DNA from: Pleodorina starrii | Taxonomy: Eukaryota; Chlorophyta; Chlorophyceae; Chlamydomonadales; Volvocaceae | Length of the DNA stretch: 64,000 nucleotides | Direction: 5' to 3' | Assembly (NCBI GenBank): GCA_030267565.1 | Contig: BRXU01000011.1 | Location: 1,230,501 to 1,294,500 of the forward strand | Shown here: piece by piece, positions 46,001-58,100 of the stretch | How the letters are laid out: every line of letters begins with the position of its first letter | Numbering within the stretch: position 1 is the stretch's first letter | The notes under the pieces: model-generated | Databases searched by the model: none | Told to the model about the DNA's origin: nothing | Seen by the model: only the letters and a program-made list of their open reading frames with translations | Made by a program: the position numbers and the translations under genes

Positions 46001-49000
46001 TCGATGGCGTTGACCTGCTCCGCGTGGGTGACGTGGATGACGGGAGGGGGCGCGGGGCCCTCGGCTGTGGAGCCCTGCGCGTTGAGGAACTGCAGCGGCG
46101 GCAGCAGCCCCCCCGCCGTCACCCACTCGTGGTGGCCCACCTCCTGGGGAACCGGGGGAGGCGGGGGAGGCGGGGGAGCAGGGGGAGCAGGGGGAGCAGG
46201 GCGTTGGGGCAGGGGCAGGGAGGGGGGAGGGAAGGGTAAGTGGCCCGGATCAGAGCGAGAATGGGTCCAGCAAGCGGGGCTGCCATCAAGGGGGGCCGGG
46301 TCGGGCCGGGCATTAAGAAGGCCACGGCAACCCCCTCACACACGCACACACGCACCCTCAGCTTGAGTCTCTTCTTGGGGTCCTTGTCCAGCATTCGGTC
46401 CAGCAGGTCCCTCAGTGCGGGGGAGCAGGGCAACTCCGCGGGGTAGGCGTGGGGCCGGGTCAGGATGGCGCGGTAAATGTCCACCTGGGTACCGGGAGGG
46501 GGGGAGAGAGGGCGGGAGGGCGGGAGGGGGGAGGGAGGAGGGAAGGGGAGGGGGGTTGTCACCCTATGTGGGTCACCTTGTGAGAAGAGGAGCTGCATAT
46601 ACCGTGATGGGCGGGTGGGGCTATGCGTGTGCAAACACACCGGCCGGGGCAAACACACCGGCCGGTTCGGCGTTCCCCGGAGGGCGGCAAGGGCGGGAAG
46701 GCGCCGTAGGCGGGTGGGGCCCGCCCGCCATCCGGGCCAGAAAGGGACCAGGCGCCCATCTCCGAGCTCCGAGCTCGCCCGCCTAGCCTGACCTAGCCTG
46801 ACACTAGCGCGACCTAGCCTGGCCTAGCCTGGGCTGGTTCGGCTGGGTGGGCTGGGTGGGCCTGCACGCTCCGCGCACTCACCACACACGACCCCACGAA
46901 GGGCAGGCGGCCGAACACGAAGCAGAAGAGGCAGCAGGCGAGCGCCCACAGGTCGGCGGCGAAGGGGTTCACGGGCGTGTGGCCAATCTCCTCGGGGGAC
47001 TGCGGGGCGGGACGGGGGGGGGGAGAACGGGGAGGGGGGAGGAGTCGCGTGGGGGAAGGGTATCCAGTCCTCGGGAGGATAGGCCGGAGCCCGTGACCGG
47101 CAAATACGTGGCTAGCCGACCGGCGGGGCAAGAAGAGGGGAGTCCGTGATGATAAGCTGACGGACCCCACATGCATCCACCACAAGCATCCCCACCTCCA
47201 CCACCACCAGTCCACCACACACCACACACTCTCCCTCTGTCGCCCGCCCGCTCGCCGCCCCCACCTGGAACGCGGGCGTGCACGACGTCTTTGCTGCGTC
47301 CGTGGGGTCTCCCCCCATGAACCTGCTGGAACCAAAGTCAGCGATCTTGAGCAGTCCGCTGCCCGACACCAGCATGTTCTCCGGCTTCAGGTCGCCGTGG
47401 ACGACCTTGTTGTAGTGCAGGTAGTCCAGACCCAGGCAGGCCTGGGGGCGTGGGGGAGGAGGGGGGAGGGGGTTGGAGGGGGTGGAGGTGGCATGGGTTT
47501 GTGTGGAGGTAGGGTAGAAGGGGACGGCGGCGACCTATGGGTCGGCCTGTGGGTCGGCCTATGGGTCGGCCTATGGGTCGGCCTATGGGTCGGCCTACGG
47601 GTCGGCCTATGGGTCGGCCTATGGGTCGGCCTATGGGTCGGCCTATGGGTCGGCCTATGGGTCGGCCTATGGGTCGGCCTATGGGTCGGTCTATGGGTCG
47701 GCCTATGGGTCGGTCTATGGGTCGGTGTCTGGGTCGGCCTATGGGTCGGCCTATGAGTCATCCTATGGGTCGGTCTATGGATCGGCCTATGGGTCGGTCT
47801 ATGGATCGGCCTATGGGTCGGTCTATGGGTCGGTGTAGTGTATGGGTTGGCCTATGGGTCGGCCTATGGGTCGGCCTATGAGTCGGCCTATGGGTCGGCC
47901 TATGAGTCGGCCTATGGGTCGGTCTATGGATCGGTCTATGGGTCGGTCTATGGGTCGGTGTAGTGTATGGGTTGGCCTATGGGTCGGCCTATAGGTCGGC
48001 CTATGGGTCGGCCTATGGGTCGGCCCATGGGTCGGCCTACGGGTAGGTCTATGGGTCGGCCTATGGGTCGGTCGGCCTATGGGCCGGTCTATGGGTCGGC
48101 CTATGGGTCGGTCTATGGGTCGGTCTATGGGTCGGCCTATGGGTCGGCCTATGGGTCGGCCCATGGGTCGGCCTATGGGTCGGCCTACGGGTCGGCCTAT
48201 GGGTCGGCCTGTGGGTCAGCCTATGGGTCGGTCTATGGGTCGGCCTATGGGTCGGCCTATGGGTAGGTCTATGGATCGGCCTATGGGTCGGTCTATATGT
48301 CGGTGTAGTGTATGGGTTGGCCTATGGGTCGGCCTATGGGTCGGTCTATGGGTCGGCCTATGGGTCAGCCTATGGGTCGGCCCATGGGTCGGCCCATGGG
48401 TCGGCTTATGGGTCGGCCTGTGGGTCGGCCTATGGGTCGGCCTATGGGTTGGCCTATGGGTTGGCCTATGGGTCGGCCTATGGGTCGGCCTGTGGGTCAG
48501 CCTATGGGTCGGTCTATGGGTCGGCCTATGGGTCGGCCTATGGGTAGGTCTATGGATCGGCCTATGGGTCGGTCTATATGTCGGCCTATGGGTTGGCCCA
48601 TGGGTCCCCCGCCTCCGATCCCCTTGCAAACCCGCCACGGCCCCGACCCACATCGCCCGGCCCGACCCACATCGCCCCGGCCCGCCCTAACCCCGCCCAA
48701 CCCCGCCCCAACCCCCACCCCCCTCCCTCACCCCACCCCACTGCCCATGCCCCCTCCTCCCCTGCTCCCCCTGCTCACCTGCCGAAAGTACTCTCTCGCC
48801 GTCTCCTCCCCCAGCGGCGTCAGCCCCGTCTGCTGCCTGGTCTCCATGACGCAGCCGCCCTCGCAGTACTCCATGACCAGCATCAGGTAGGACGAGCCGG
48901 GCGGGTCGATCACCTCGTGCAGCCGGACCACGTGCGGGTGGTCCACCTTCTTCATGACGGCGATCTCGCGCATGATGGCGGCCAGGGGGGAGGCATCGTC

Positions 49001-52000
49001 CATGGAGGCGCGGGCGGGGGCGGCGGCCTGGGGGGGGAAGTGGAGAAGTGGAGGTGGAGGGGGTGGAGGTGGAGGGGAGGGTGGGGGTGAATGGAGAGGT
49101 AATAGAGACGGTACCGCGGCGATGGGACGGAGGCAAAGAGGGACGGTGGGGAGTGCTGTGCTGCGCTGTGGGGTAGGGAAGGAAAACCGCAGTAACCGCC
49201 CCGCCCCGCTGACCGCCCCGCTGACCGGCCCCACCTGCGCTGCGTTCCCAAAGTTGCTGTTGAGGTTGGTGTGGCTGATGGACAGGTTGCCGTCCGTCTG
49301 GGTGCGGTGGTGCAGGTCCATGAGGCCGGTGTCCGAGGTGTTGCGGGGGGGAGGCGCGCGGCGGCGCAGCGGCCGGGAGGGCTTCTGGAGCTGCCGCAGC
49401 AGGTGCGCGCGGTTGATCATCTGGGGAGGGAGGGAGGGAGGGAGGGCGGCAAAAGCGGACGGGAGGCAGGTTACGGTGGGTGTCGCCGTCTGGAGTCAGA
49501 GTCATCCTTCGAAACACCGTTAAGGTACTGCCAACCCAACACCACCCCCGCCTCCGCCTCCGCCACCGCCTCCGCCTGGCATTCCAACACCCACTTCCCC
49601 TCCGCCCGCCCATCACCTTGACGGCCCACAGCTCCCCGTCCCCGTCCCCCTCCCTTTTCTTGGTGGGTATGCGACGAGCGAGAGCGAGGCCCCAACCCCG
49701 CCCGGGGCCCCAGAATCACCTTGACCGCGTACAGCTGTCCATCCAGCGTGTTGAGGCACAGCTTGACCTTGCCGAAGGCCCCCCGACCCAACGTCTTCAC
49801 CACCACGTACTGGTTGATGACGGTGGCGCCGCTGGCGTCGCGAACAAACTCGAGCTTGTTGGTCTCCTGGGGGAGGGGATGAGGGCGCTGTCTCTCCCGG
49901 CAGCGGCTGCATTCCGTTTGTGGCCCACAGCCGCGGTGCTGCGCGCCCCCGCGGGCCCCCAGCTTCCCTCCCCTCCCCTCCCCTTCCCTTCCCGCGGCGT
50001 CCAGTCCCCGGCCGCCACCGCCCGAAGGCGCCGGAAACCGATGGCGCAAACCCGCCTAACCTAATGCGCTCCCTCGGGTCATTAGGTTCGGGCGGGCCTT
50101 CTGCGGCTCCCTCCTGCCGGCCGCTTTCTTTGGAGGAGGGCTCCTCCGGACTGGGTTGTGGTGCGCCCTTGGCTGCTGCTGCTGCTTGCGTTCTGCTACG
50201 GCCGCCGCAGTCTGCTGCGGCCTCCGCAACCGCCTGCCCTTGCCGCTAAGCCGCCGGTGATTGCTGCTGCAGGGGACTGCTGCAGCTGTGCTGCTGCTGT
50301 GCTGCGCAGCGTTTTTCCTTACACGCTGCGTCTGGGTGCCCCGGCCTCATGAGACGTGCCCCGGGACTCTCCCGGAGCTGCTCAGCGCCCACCGCTGCCG
50401 CTGCCGCTGTGGGCGTCTGGCAACTGGCGCGGGGGGCCCTGCTGCGCCACTGCGTCACTGACTGCCTCCACACCGCCGCCAGGTCCTGCTCCCCCCGCCT
50501 CAGCTGCCTCCCTCCGTAGCTCCCCCTGTCGGGTCGCTAGGCAGGCGTCCCTCCTGCTGGGCCCGCCCAGGCGGCTGTCGCCCCATGCGCCGCAGTGCCC
50601 GAGTGCCCAGTGCCGCAGCTGTCGTCTTTAATGCAACCACTGCGCAGTGCGGGCGCAGCACCGCCCGCGCCGCGCGCTCCCCCCGCCCCGCGCGCTGCTG
50701 CCCAGCAGAGAGGGCCCAGCAGAGAGGAACCAGCGCCGGCGGCAACCAAAACCACCCGCCCAACCGAATCACCCACCAAAAACAACCGACCAACCAACCA
50801 ACCAAACCAACCACCCGCCCACCTTTGCCAAGCTGGAGATGCCCTTCATGCTGGCCTGGACCTTGGCGTACAGCCCGCTGTCCTGCAGGTACGGAAAGCA
50901 GTACGGGATAGCGTTCACCGTAACTTCCTGCCCCCTTGGCTCCCTGCCCCCAACCTAAGATCCGTGAACCATCCGATGTACATGCTCCAATCTCACCCAA
51001 CCGCCCAACGACGCGACACTCAACCGCCCAACGACCCGATCATCCAACTACCCAACCGCCCAACTACCACCCCACTACCCAACCGCCCACCTGCAGCATG
51101 AGCCTCTCCACGGCCTTGTGCAGCGCCGCCAGGCTGTTCGAGTGCTGTGCATGTGCGCCGCTCAGCATTCGGCTGCTCATGTGAGAGGGCCGGTCGGCGG
51201 CCGCGCCGGCGTAGCTCATCACGTGCGGCGAGGCGGCGGCGTTGCCGCCCTGCGCGCCGCTGCCGCCGCCGCCGCTGGCGGCCGGCCCCCCGCTCGCGCC
51301 CGGCAGCGCGCCGCTGCCCCCCAGTAGAAACGCCGGCGTGGGGCGCGTGATGTCCTCCTCAAAGCTAGCGCGTTGGCTGCTGCTGCCGCCCGTCAGGCCC
51401 GGCAGGCGCACCATCAGCGCCGCCGGCATGCCGCTGGGCGGGAAGGCCGGCCCAGCCAGGCGGGACGCGGGTTGCGGCTGCTGCGCGGGCGCCAGCCCCA
51501 GCGCCGCCGCGCCGGCGTCGACGCCGCTAGCGGGCGCCTGCCGCTGCTGCGCCGCGCTGGCGGGGCCACCGCCGGGGAACATGGTCGAAGACGTGACGGA
51601 CATCTGACTGGTGCCCGGGCTGTCGCTGGGCATGCGCGAGTAGCCCGACGGCGTGTCGCCGGCGGCGCCGGCGGTGCCGCCGGCGGCCCCGCCGGCTCCG
51701 TCGTCGGGCATGGCGCCGTACTGCAGCGACGCCGCGTCCTCCGCCTCCGCATCCTCCGGCACGCCGTCCGCCAGGTCCCCGCCCGACAGCGGCGGCCGCA
51801 TAAGCGGCGACTTGCGCATCCCGGCGGCGCCGCCGCCTGCGCCGCCGTACCTCCCGACCTCGGCGCCGCCGCCGCCAGAGCCGGCGCCGTCGCGCTTCAT
51901 GGCCGGCATCGATGCGTGACGGTTGGGAGGCCGCCGTTGATGACCCGGTTGGTGGTTGAGTCGTATCGCCACTCGAGAGGCGCCGTTTGGCGGCGCCGCT

Positions 52001-53772
52001 GCGTCGCCGGTGACGGGGCCAGCGGCCCCGCCAATGACTGCGCCAGTGGTCTCGGCGCGTGCGACCCGCCCGGGCGCTGTCGCGGCGGCGGCCTGCGGCC
52101 CCATCGCCGCCGCCGCAGTGCCGTCCGGCGAGCGAGGCTCCGAACCCATGCTAGCGAGTGTGATGGATCGGATCGCGCGACGGGCCCGCGCTCGCTCCAG
52201 CGCTTCATCCTCCAGGTCTGACGGCGTCTGTCGTAACGTGAACGACGACTCGCCGCTCGGCGGCTCCTCCATCCGCCCGCCATCCGCTGCAAACAGCTCC
52301 GAAACCGTGCCGAAACCCGTCGAGCCGGCGGGCGTCGGCCGACGGTTTACCCGCCCCCGGCCGACGAAGCTGCCCGCGCCGGCGCCGCCACCGCCGCCGG
52401 TCGCTCCAGGGGTCGTGCCGCCGGCGGAGCTGCTGCCGGCGCCGCTGAATGCCCGCGTCGCCGAGGCGGTCCAGGCAGCCATGGTGTCACTCCCCGCACG
52501 CCCCGGCGACGCCGGCTGGTCCGGCAGCGGCTGCGCCGCGGCCTCCGACGCCCCCGCCGACCCCGCCGCCGCCTCACCGCCCAAGTCAACATCTCCAAGC
52601 CCCAACTGGAATCTCCTCCGGCTGCCGCCGGCCATGGCGGACGCCGAGCCCACGCCGCCGCCGCCGCCGCTGCCGTCGTTGCCGCCGTCAGCAGTGGCCG
52701 ACGGCTCCGATGCGGTCACCGCGATCCGCAGCCGCGAGTGCCGGTGCGTCGGCGCGGCGGCGGTGCCGGACCGCATTTGGTCCACGGGCGCCGTCGCCGT
52801 CCACACTTGCTCCGACGCAGCGCCGACGGGCTGTTGGACGCTGCCCAGGGAGCCGCGGGCCGCCAGCCCCACCGCCGCAGCCGCCGCTGTTGCTGCTGCC
52901 GCACCGGCGGCACCAGAAGAGCCTGGTCCTGAGGATGCCGGTCCTGCGGCGCCGGCGGCGGCGGTGGCGGAGCCGGGGCTTGCTTGCGCGGAGTCGGGCT
53001 CCGCTGCACCCGACCGGTGCACGCTGAGACGCTGCTGGAAGCTGGGGCCGGAGGAGGCTATCCAAGGGCCGCTTTTGGGATCGGGTATGGGGATGGACGC
53101 GCCCGCGAAGGCGGCGCTGTTCGGTCCGCTGCCGCCGCCGGCGGAGTGCGCAGTCTGGGATCCGGACGTCCGCCGCGGCGGCGCCACGGCGGCGGCGCTG
53201 GTGGCGCGGGGAGGCAGGCAGGGGCTCCCAGGCCCGGACGCGCTGGCGCCGCCACCACCGCCGCCGGCGCTCAGGATGCTTTGGGCGATGGCAGCGGCGG
53301 TGGCCGTGGGCGTGCCGTGCAGGCCGTGCTGCCCCGAGCAGATTTGGAACGTGACTGACTGGCTGGACGCCGGCGCGTCGTGGGGGTGGTGCTGCCACTG
53401 CTGCGGCTGCTGCTGCTGCTGCGGGTGGTGCTTGGGGCTGGGCGCCTGGCCGTTTAAGGGGTCGGCGCTTACGTTGCGCAGCAGGCGGCCGCCAGCACCG
53501 GAGGTGCGGGACACGGTGGTGGATTCGGCGCCCACAGACGCGTCCTCGAGCTCTGTGGGCAGGCCGCCCTGCGTGGAGGCAGCCCGCCGCGGCAGCTGCG
53601 CGTGGCGCTCCGAAGCCTCGCGTGAGGCGCGGGCCGCGGCCAGCTTCCCCGGCATGGAGACGAAGACATTGTCGAGGTCCACGCCTGCGTGCGTGCCCGC
53701 GCGTTGGGGCGGGGAGTTGAGGGGCTCGGGCCGAAGAGGGGTATCGCAGAGCTGCGGAGCTGACGCTGCCAT
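43098..53772 (-). CDS. CaMKK/GRIK-like Ser/Thr kinase with cyclic-nucleotide-binding domain
   Basis: Thirteen phase-consistent exons give 1782 residues: 53772-51091, 50882-50823, 49866-49720, 49420-49235, 49027-48779, 47441-47265, 46999-46883, 46484-46356, 46143-45892, 45427-45393, 44932-44584, 44333-44268, 43997-43098. ATG 53772 has a strong CCACC context. Residues 1-894 are one exon of Ala/Gly/Ser/Pro-rich disordered sequence. The kinase domain (~934-1260) has GRGAFG (941-946 with G941), Lys963, Glu1046, HGDLKPEN (Asp1125), DFG (1143-1145) and SPEE. HGD in place of [19 protein letters not shown] and HHEWV are typical of CaMKK/LKB1-activating GRIK kinases, which phosphorylate SnRK1/AMPK activation loops. 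A cNMP-binding fold follows ([20 protein letters not shown] to [19 protein letters not shown], ~1334-1515), interrupted by a Gly/Ala/His insert. Glu1493 and Arg1505 sit where the phosphate-binding cassette needs them. The last ~270 residues are low-complexity. Confidence 0.86.
47533..48607. repeat. 12-bp minisatellite, ~89 units, in a kinase intron
   Basis: About 1.07 kb of tandem GGCCTATGGGTC units, with GGTCTATGGGTC and other one-base variants, fills most of the intron between kinase exons 5 and 6. A distinctive interruption (ggtgtagtgtatgggttgg) recurs near 47830, 47958 and 48300, showing higher-order duplication of multi-unit blocks. The unit length is a multiple of three and lacks stops, so it creates false MGRP, WVGL, YGSA and HRPT ORFs. 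Confidence 0.97.
49100..49140 (-). repeat. dispersed ~35-bp repeat, diverged copy E
   Basis: The - strand reads CCGTCCCATCGCCGCGGTAC, a three-mismatch version of the core, in the kinase intron between exons 4 and 5. The T-rich tail is degraded. Confidence 0.5.
49617..49658 (-). other. possible alternative kinase micro-exon (duplicated Lys exon end)
   Basis: Between kinase exons 3 and 4 lies a 42-bp, phase-0 segment with an AG in front and AAG before GTGATG behind. It encodes [14 protein letters not shown]. Its end mimics the end of exon 3 (LDGQLYAVK, followed by GTGATT), including the catalytic lysine and the donor. It could be skipped, included, or a decayed duplicate exon. Confidence 0.35.
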
Positions 53773-55114
53773 GGTGGCAAGGGGTTCGAGCGTGGCCAGG
53801 GGATGAGCGGATGGGGAGGGCCGCGTTAGAGGTGTCGCATATGACGACGACCTTACCGTTTATGGTCAACGGGGCGTTCGCGGAGGTCCTGTAGGATGGA
53901 ATGGAAGTGGGCGTACCAGCCCCCACTACGGGAGCGCCGGATGGGACAGCTTGCCCACCGGCAGAGGTCCCGTTGTTTACATCCTTCACAGGCTCCCTGA
54001 AAGCCAACGCCGTGGCGCTGCGTTACAGGTCCGATACGAACATGCAACCGGGTGCTGCATGGCGAAATTTTTTTTGTTGCTTACCTCTGCGGTTTTGATT
54101 CACTTTCGTGCGCTACGGAAACTGCTTTGCTGCTGACGCACCCTATCTTTCAGTTCGCAGACCAGTGTTCAACCGTTTCGGCCCCAACACAGGTTCAACG
54201 AAGCAATAAGGCTTCCGACGGAATAAGCCCGGCGTCAACGTGGACGTTGCTATCAACCGCTGTTTCAACAACGCGGAGTGGCTAGAGGGTACTGCCGTGA
54301 GGAGGTTTACCAGATAGCCGGCATTTTCACATGATGGGGCCCCATAGTGGTGTCACCTTAAAAATCGCCATGTGAAGGTCCAGTCGCAAGCGTTCGGCAT
54401 GCACGAACCATTTCCGCCCTCGTGCAATTCGTACGTGCACCTGTCGTTCTTGCCCGGAGTCCAGCCAAGTCCAGCATGGCAGCGTAAACATGTTTACGCC
54501 GTCAACATAACCCCTTCCGTATTATACTGTACGCTTCTGTATTGAACCATTACAGTAGAGGTATAAAACACCCACTCGTCACCCTTCCCCCACCCCTTAT
54601 TCCTCCGAAGCCTCACACCGCTAACGATCAATTGAAATCACAGAGCAAGCCTTGCGCATGCCGGCGTTGTAGCGCAATGGGCGCACGCGGGCATACCCAT
54701 CGCCGGACGGTGGGACCGACGCTGTGGACAAGGGTGGCCGCAAGCCTTTCGAAGTAACAATTGATACGCAGTGCAGTCTTAAGTATTCACTTAGCCTTAG
54801 GGCAATCCAAATCTGTCTAGCTGCCCACCTTCCCGCAAGCCCAGCTCTGCGAAGTTAGACCAGCCTCGAGTCAACCGACGCCGCTGATCGAGCGGCCTGA
54901 ACGCCACGCAGCTCTGGCACTGCGTTCCTCACCCTCCAACAGGTAGGTCACCGGCCTCGCCCCGTATGCCTTTGCCCCTCTCCCCGCCAGTCCCTCACCT
55001 CTCCCTGGGCCTCAAGCTGCTCTCGGCCCCGCCTTCCCCCTCCCCCGCCGACCCAGAAAGCGCTCGGCTTACACCCTCACGCCGCACGGCTGACCGGCTG
55101 GCGAGCCCGCCCAC
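53773..55114. other. divergent upstream region, kinase / TBC1D22
   Basis: The left part holds the kinase 5' UTR and promoter (- strand); the right part holds those of the TBC gene (+). A TATAAAA lies at 54562. A 71-codon ORF at 54542-54757 has no recognisable feature. A good donor (CAACAG before GTAGGT, near 54951) may mark a 5' UTR intron of the TBC gene. Confidence 0.4.
54562..54568 (+). promoter_or_regulatory. candidate TATA box upstream of the TBC1D22 gene
   Basis: TATAAAA, about 550 bases before the proposed start codon. If used, transcription would begin near 54595 and leave a long 5' UTR. It is a short motif in a fairly AT-rich stretch, so chance occurrence is possible. Confidence 0.3.
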
Positions 55115-58100
55115 ATGCAAAAGGCGGAGCTCAGGAGCACCGGCCATGGAGCGGCGGTGGAGCGCGATGACGGGCCGCCACTGAATGGAGCGTACCCTGA
55201 CAGCGGCGCGTCAGTGGCGGCTACTTCCTCCTCGTCCCAGCAGCAGCAGCAGGCTCCCTGGAGCGCTCCCGGGGGGGCCGGGGTGGGACCTGGCTCGGCG
55301 TCGGCGACCGGGCCGGGCGGTCTGATGCACCAGGCAGCCATCCCGGAACACCGTGTGCGCAAGTTCCACAGATTGCTGCAGGAGGCTGTGGTGCGTGAAG
55401 GAGGCAGGGAGGGAAGGGGGACGACACAGGGAGGGGAGGGGAAGCAGGGAGGGAAGGGAGGGAGGGCGGGAAAGGAGCGGGCGGGAGAGGAGGGAAGGGA
55501 AGGAGGGAGAGGTTGTGGCCGAGATGGCTGGGATCACGTGAGCAGATGCTGAACTGGTTAAGGAGTGAGCAGTAAAGCCCGCGATCGAGGGCCAGCGCAA
55601 GGGGGCCCTGCATCCGTATCCGTTCCGGACACATGCCGAACCCATGTGGCTTACCGGTGAGCAGCGGTTCGAGCGCCTCCAGGGGGGGGGAAGGCGAGGG
55701 TTGACGCCTCCAGCGGAATGACGACGCAGGGCTGGGGCGGGACCAAGAGGCGGGCAGGCTCGTCCAGAGAAGAGGGACAGTGGCGGTTGGGCGCCGGCTT
55801 GCCGGGCTTAGGCCGGGAGCTCTCCCGTCGCTAAGCCGGGGCTTGCGGCCGGGGCTCCCACTTTCCGAAAGAGAGCCAACCCCCTCTATCCCTCCCTCCC
55901 CCTCCCTCTCTTTTGCTTTCGTCTTCATACGCCAGGCTGTCAGCTTGCCGAGTCGGACTGTGTTTTACCTTCCCTTGCCCCTCCTGCCCACCCACCCTCC
56001 TGGCACCGGCACTGGCACCGGCAGGTGGACCTCGATGCGCTGCGGGAGCTGTCCTGGAACGGGGTGCCGCTGCCGCTGCGGCCGCAGGTCTGGCGACTGC
56101 TGTGCGGCTATCTCCCACCCGCCAGGTACAGCGATGCGCCCCGGGGAGGCCCGCAGGCGGCCCTCCAGCTTCACACCCCTCGGTTTGGGCCCAAATGGGG
56201 GCTGCGGTACCGTAGCCGAACCCTTCCCGCGCGGTGTGGGGGCCTGCCGGCGGCAGGGCCCGTGGCGGTGGGGGCCGTGGGGCCGAGGGCGCTGTCCCCG
56301 TAAGACCCCGCCTGGGACCCCCTTCGTTTCGAATCACCGCATCCTACGGTACGCATCCTCGGTTCGTAGCATCGCAGCGGCGGAGGCCCCCCGGCGCGAA
56401 GCCCGCGAGGGCGGGGCCCGCGAGGGCGGCCTGCGGGGAGGCAGGTGGCGGCGGGGCTGCTAGCAGCGGTGCTGTTCCTGGCGACCGCGGGACGACATGC
56501 GCACATCAGTACGCACCAGTGATGTGCGTGTTGTTGTTAATTCTTGTTGGCTGCAGGAGCCGGCAGGCCCAGACCCTGGAGCGGCGGCGGCGGGAGTACG
56601 CGGACATGGTGCCCGAGTACTACGACATCCCACACGAGGAACGCAGCGAGGACGAGGTGGCTGCGTACCGGCAGGTGGGGGGCTGCGGGTAACGGTGTTG
56701 CGGCGGCTTGTGCGGTTGCTGTGGCGGCCGCAGGCGCGGGGTTACAGAGGGACAGTTCGAAGGGGAAGGCTAAGCCCCTCCACCGCCACCCGCCCTCCCT
56801 CCCTCGCCGCAGGTGGTGGTGGATGTGCCGCGGACCGCCCCCGGCGTGCCCTTCTTCCACGAGCCGATCATCCAGGAATCGCTGCAGCGGCTGCTATACA
56901 TCTGGGGGATACGGTGCGGCGGGCCAGGGGGGGCACTGGAGTGGGCAATGGAGTGGAGTGGAGCGGAGCAATGGCCCCCACGAGCTTTCCCTTTCCCGGC
57001 TTCTCGCGTCGGTCCCCACCGCTGCGGCTTGCGCCCTTCCCTCCACGCCCCTCGCCTCCCTCGTCCCGCCACCTCCTGCCTCCACCTCCTGCAACAGCCC
57101 CCACCCACCAATGTCATTCGTCGCAGCAACCCCCGCCCCGTCGCCTGCCGCCTTCCGCGGCCCTCCCCTCCCCTTTCTCTGCGCTCTGCCCCTACCGCTG
57201 TGGGCCTACCGCTGTCGCCCCCGCAGCCACCCCGCCAGCGGCTACGTGCAGGGCATGAACGACCTGGTGACTCCCTTCCTGGCGGTCTTTCTGTCGGAGC
57301 ACCTGCCGGGACCCATGGAGGGCTGGTCCGCGGACTCGCTCAACCAGGTACGTGGGCCGGGCGGGGCGGGGCGGGGCCTGGCGGGCCTTTTGTGGTGGAG
57401 GTGGAGCTTGCAGGTGCCCAAGCCTGGCACTCGGTGAGGGTTGAGGGCGAGAGGCGAGGCGGGTACTGTAGGACAGCTCTGCCAGAAGGCCATTTGTCGG
57501 GGGCCGTTGCGGCGCGGAGGCGCTGCGTCCTCTCCGCACGCCCTCACCAATACTGCTCTGGCGCATTATTGCCGCACTCGGACCCGCACCGGCACCCAAC
57601 TTCAGCTGCCGCAGCGCTGGGGCTCTGCATGCCGCCCCCGGCCGCCCGACCACCTTCCAACTTTAATCACTCAATCTCTGTCTCCCTCTCCCTCTGTCTC
57701 TCTCCCTTCCTCGCCTGGCCGGCTGGCCTACTTACGCGGACGCCGGCTCAGTCCATCATGCTGTCTGTGGAGGCGGACTGCTACTGGTGCCTGTGCAAGC
57801 TGGTGGAGGGCATCCAGGACCACTACACCTATGCGCAGCCGGGCATCCAGCGCGCCGTGTTCCGGATCAAGGAGCTAGTCAGGTGGGGGGGCCGGGAGAG
57901 CATGACAGTCCAACCCACTTTGTATACGCGAGAGTATGACAGTCCAACCCACTTTGTAAGCCTGACCGATGCTCCGCACCCTTGCTCGGGTGTCACTTGA
58001 TGGGCCCCGGCGCTCATGTGCTGCCGGCATTGCAGTGGCACCACGTGCAGGCCGCCCAGACGCCGCCCCCTAGAGCTTGCGCAAGCGCCAGTAACCATCC

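Noticed and set aside
47533..48607. Possible CRISPR-like array
   Set aside because: The units are contiguous 12-mers with no unique spacers, in a eukaryotic intron.
47387..48890. MGRP-, WVGL-, YGSA- and HRPT-repeat ORFs on both strands
   Set aside because: All are translations of the 12-bp minisatellite in a kinase intron. They are open only because the unit has no stop and is a multiple of three.
51956..53806. 616-codon + strand ORF
   Set aside because: It is antisense to the first exon of the kinase gene, whose - strand frame is longer, has a strong start context and splices in phase into the kinase domain.
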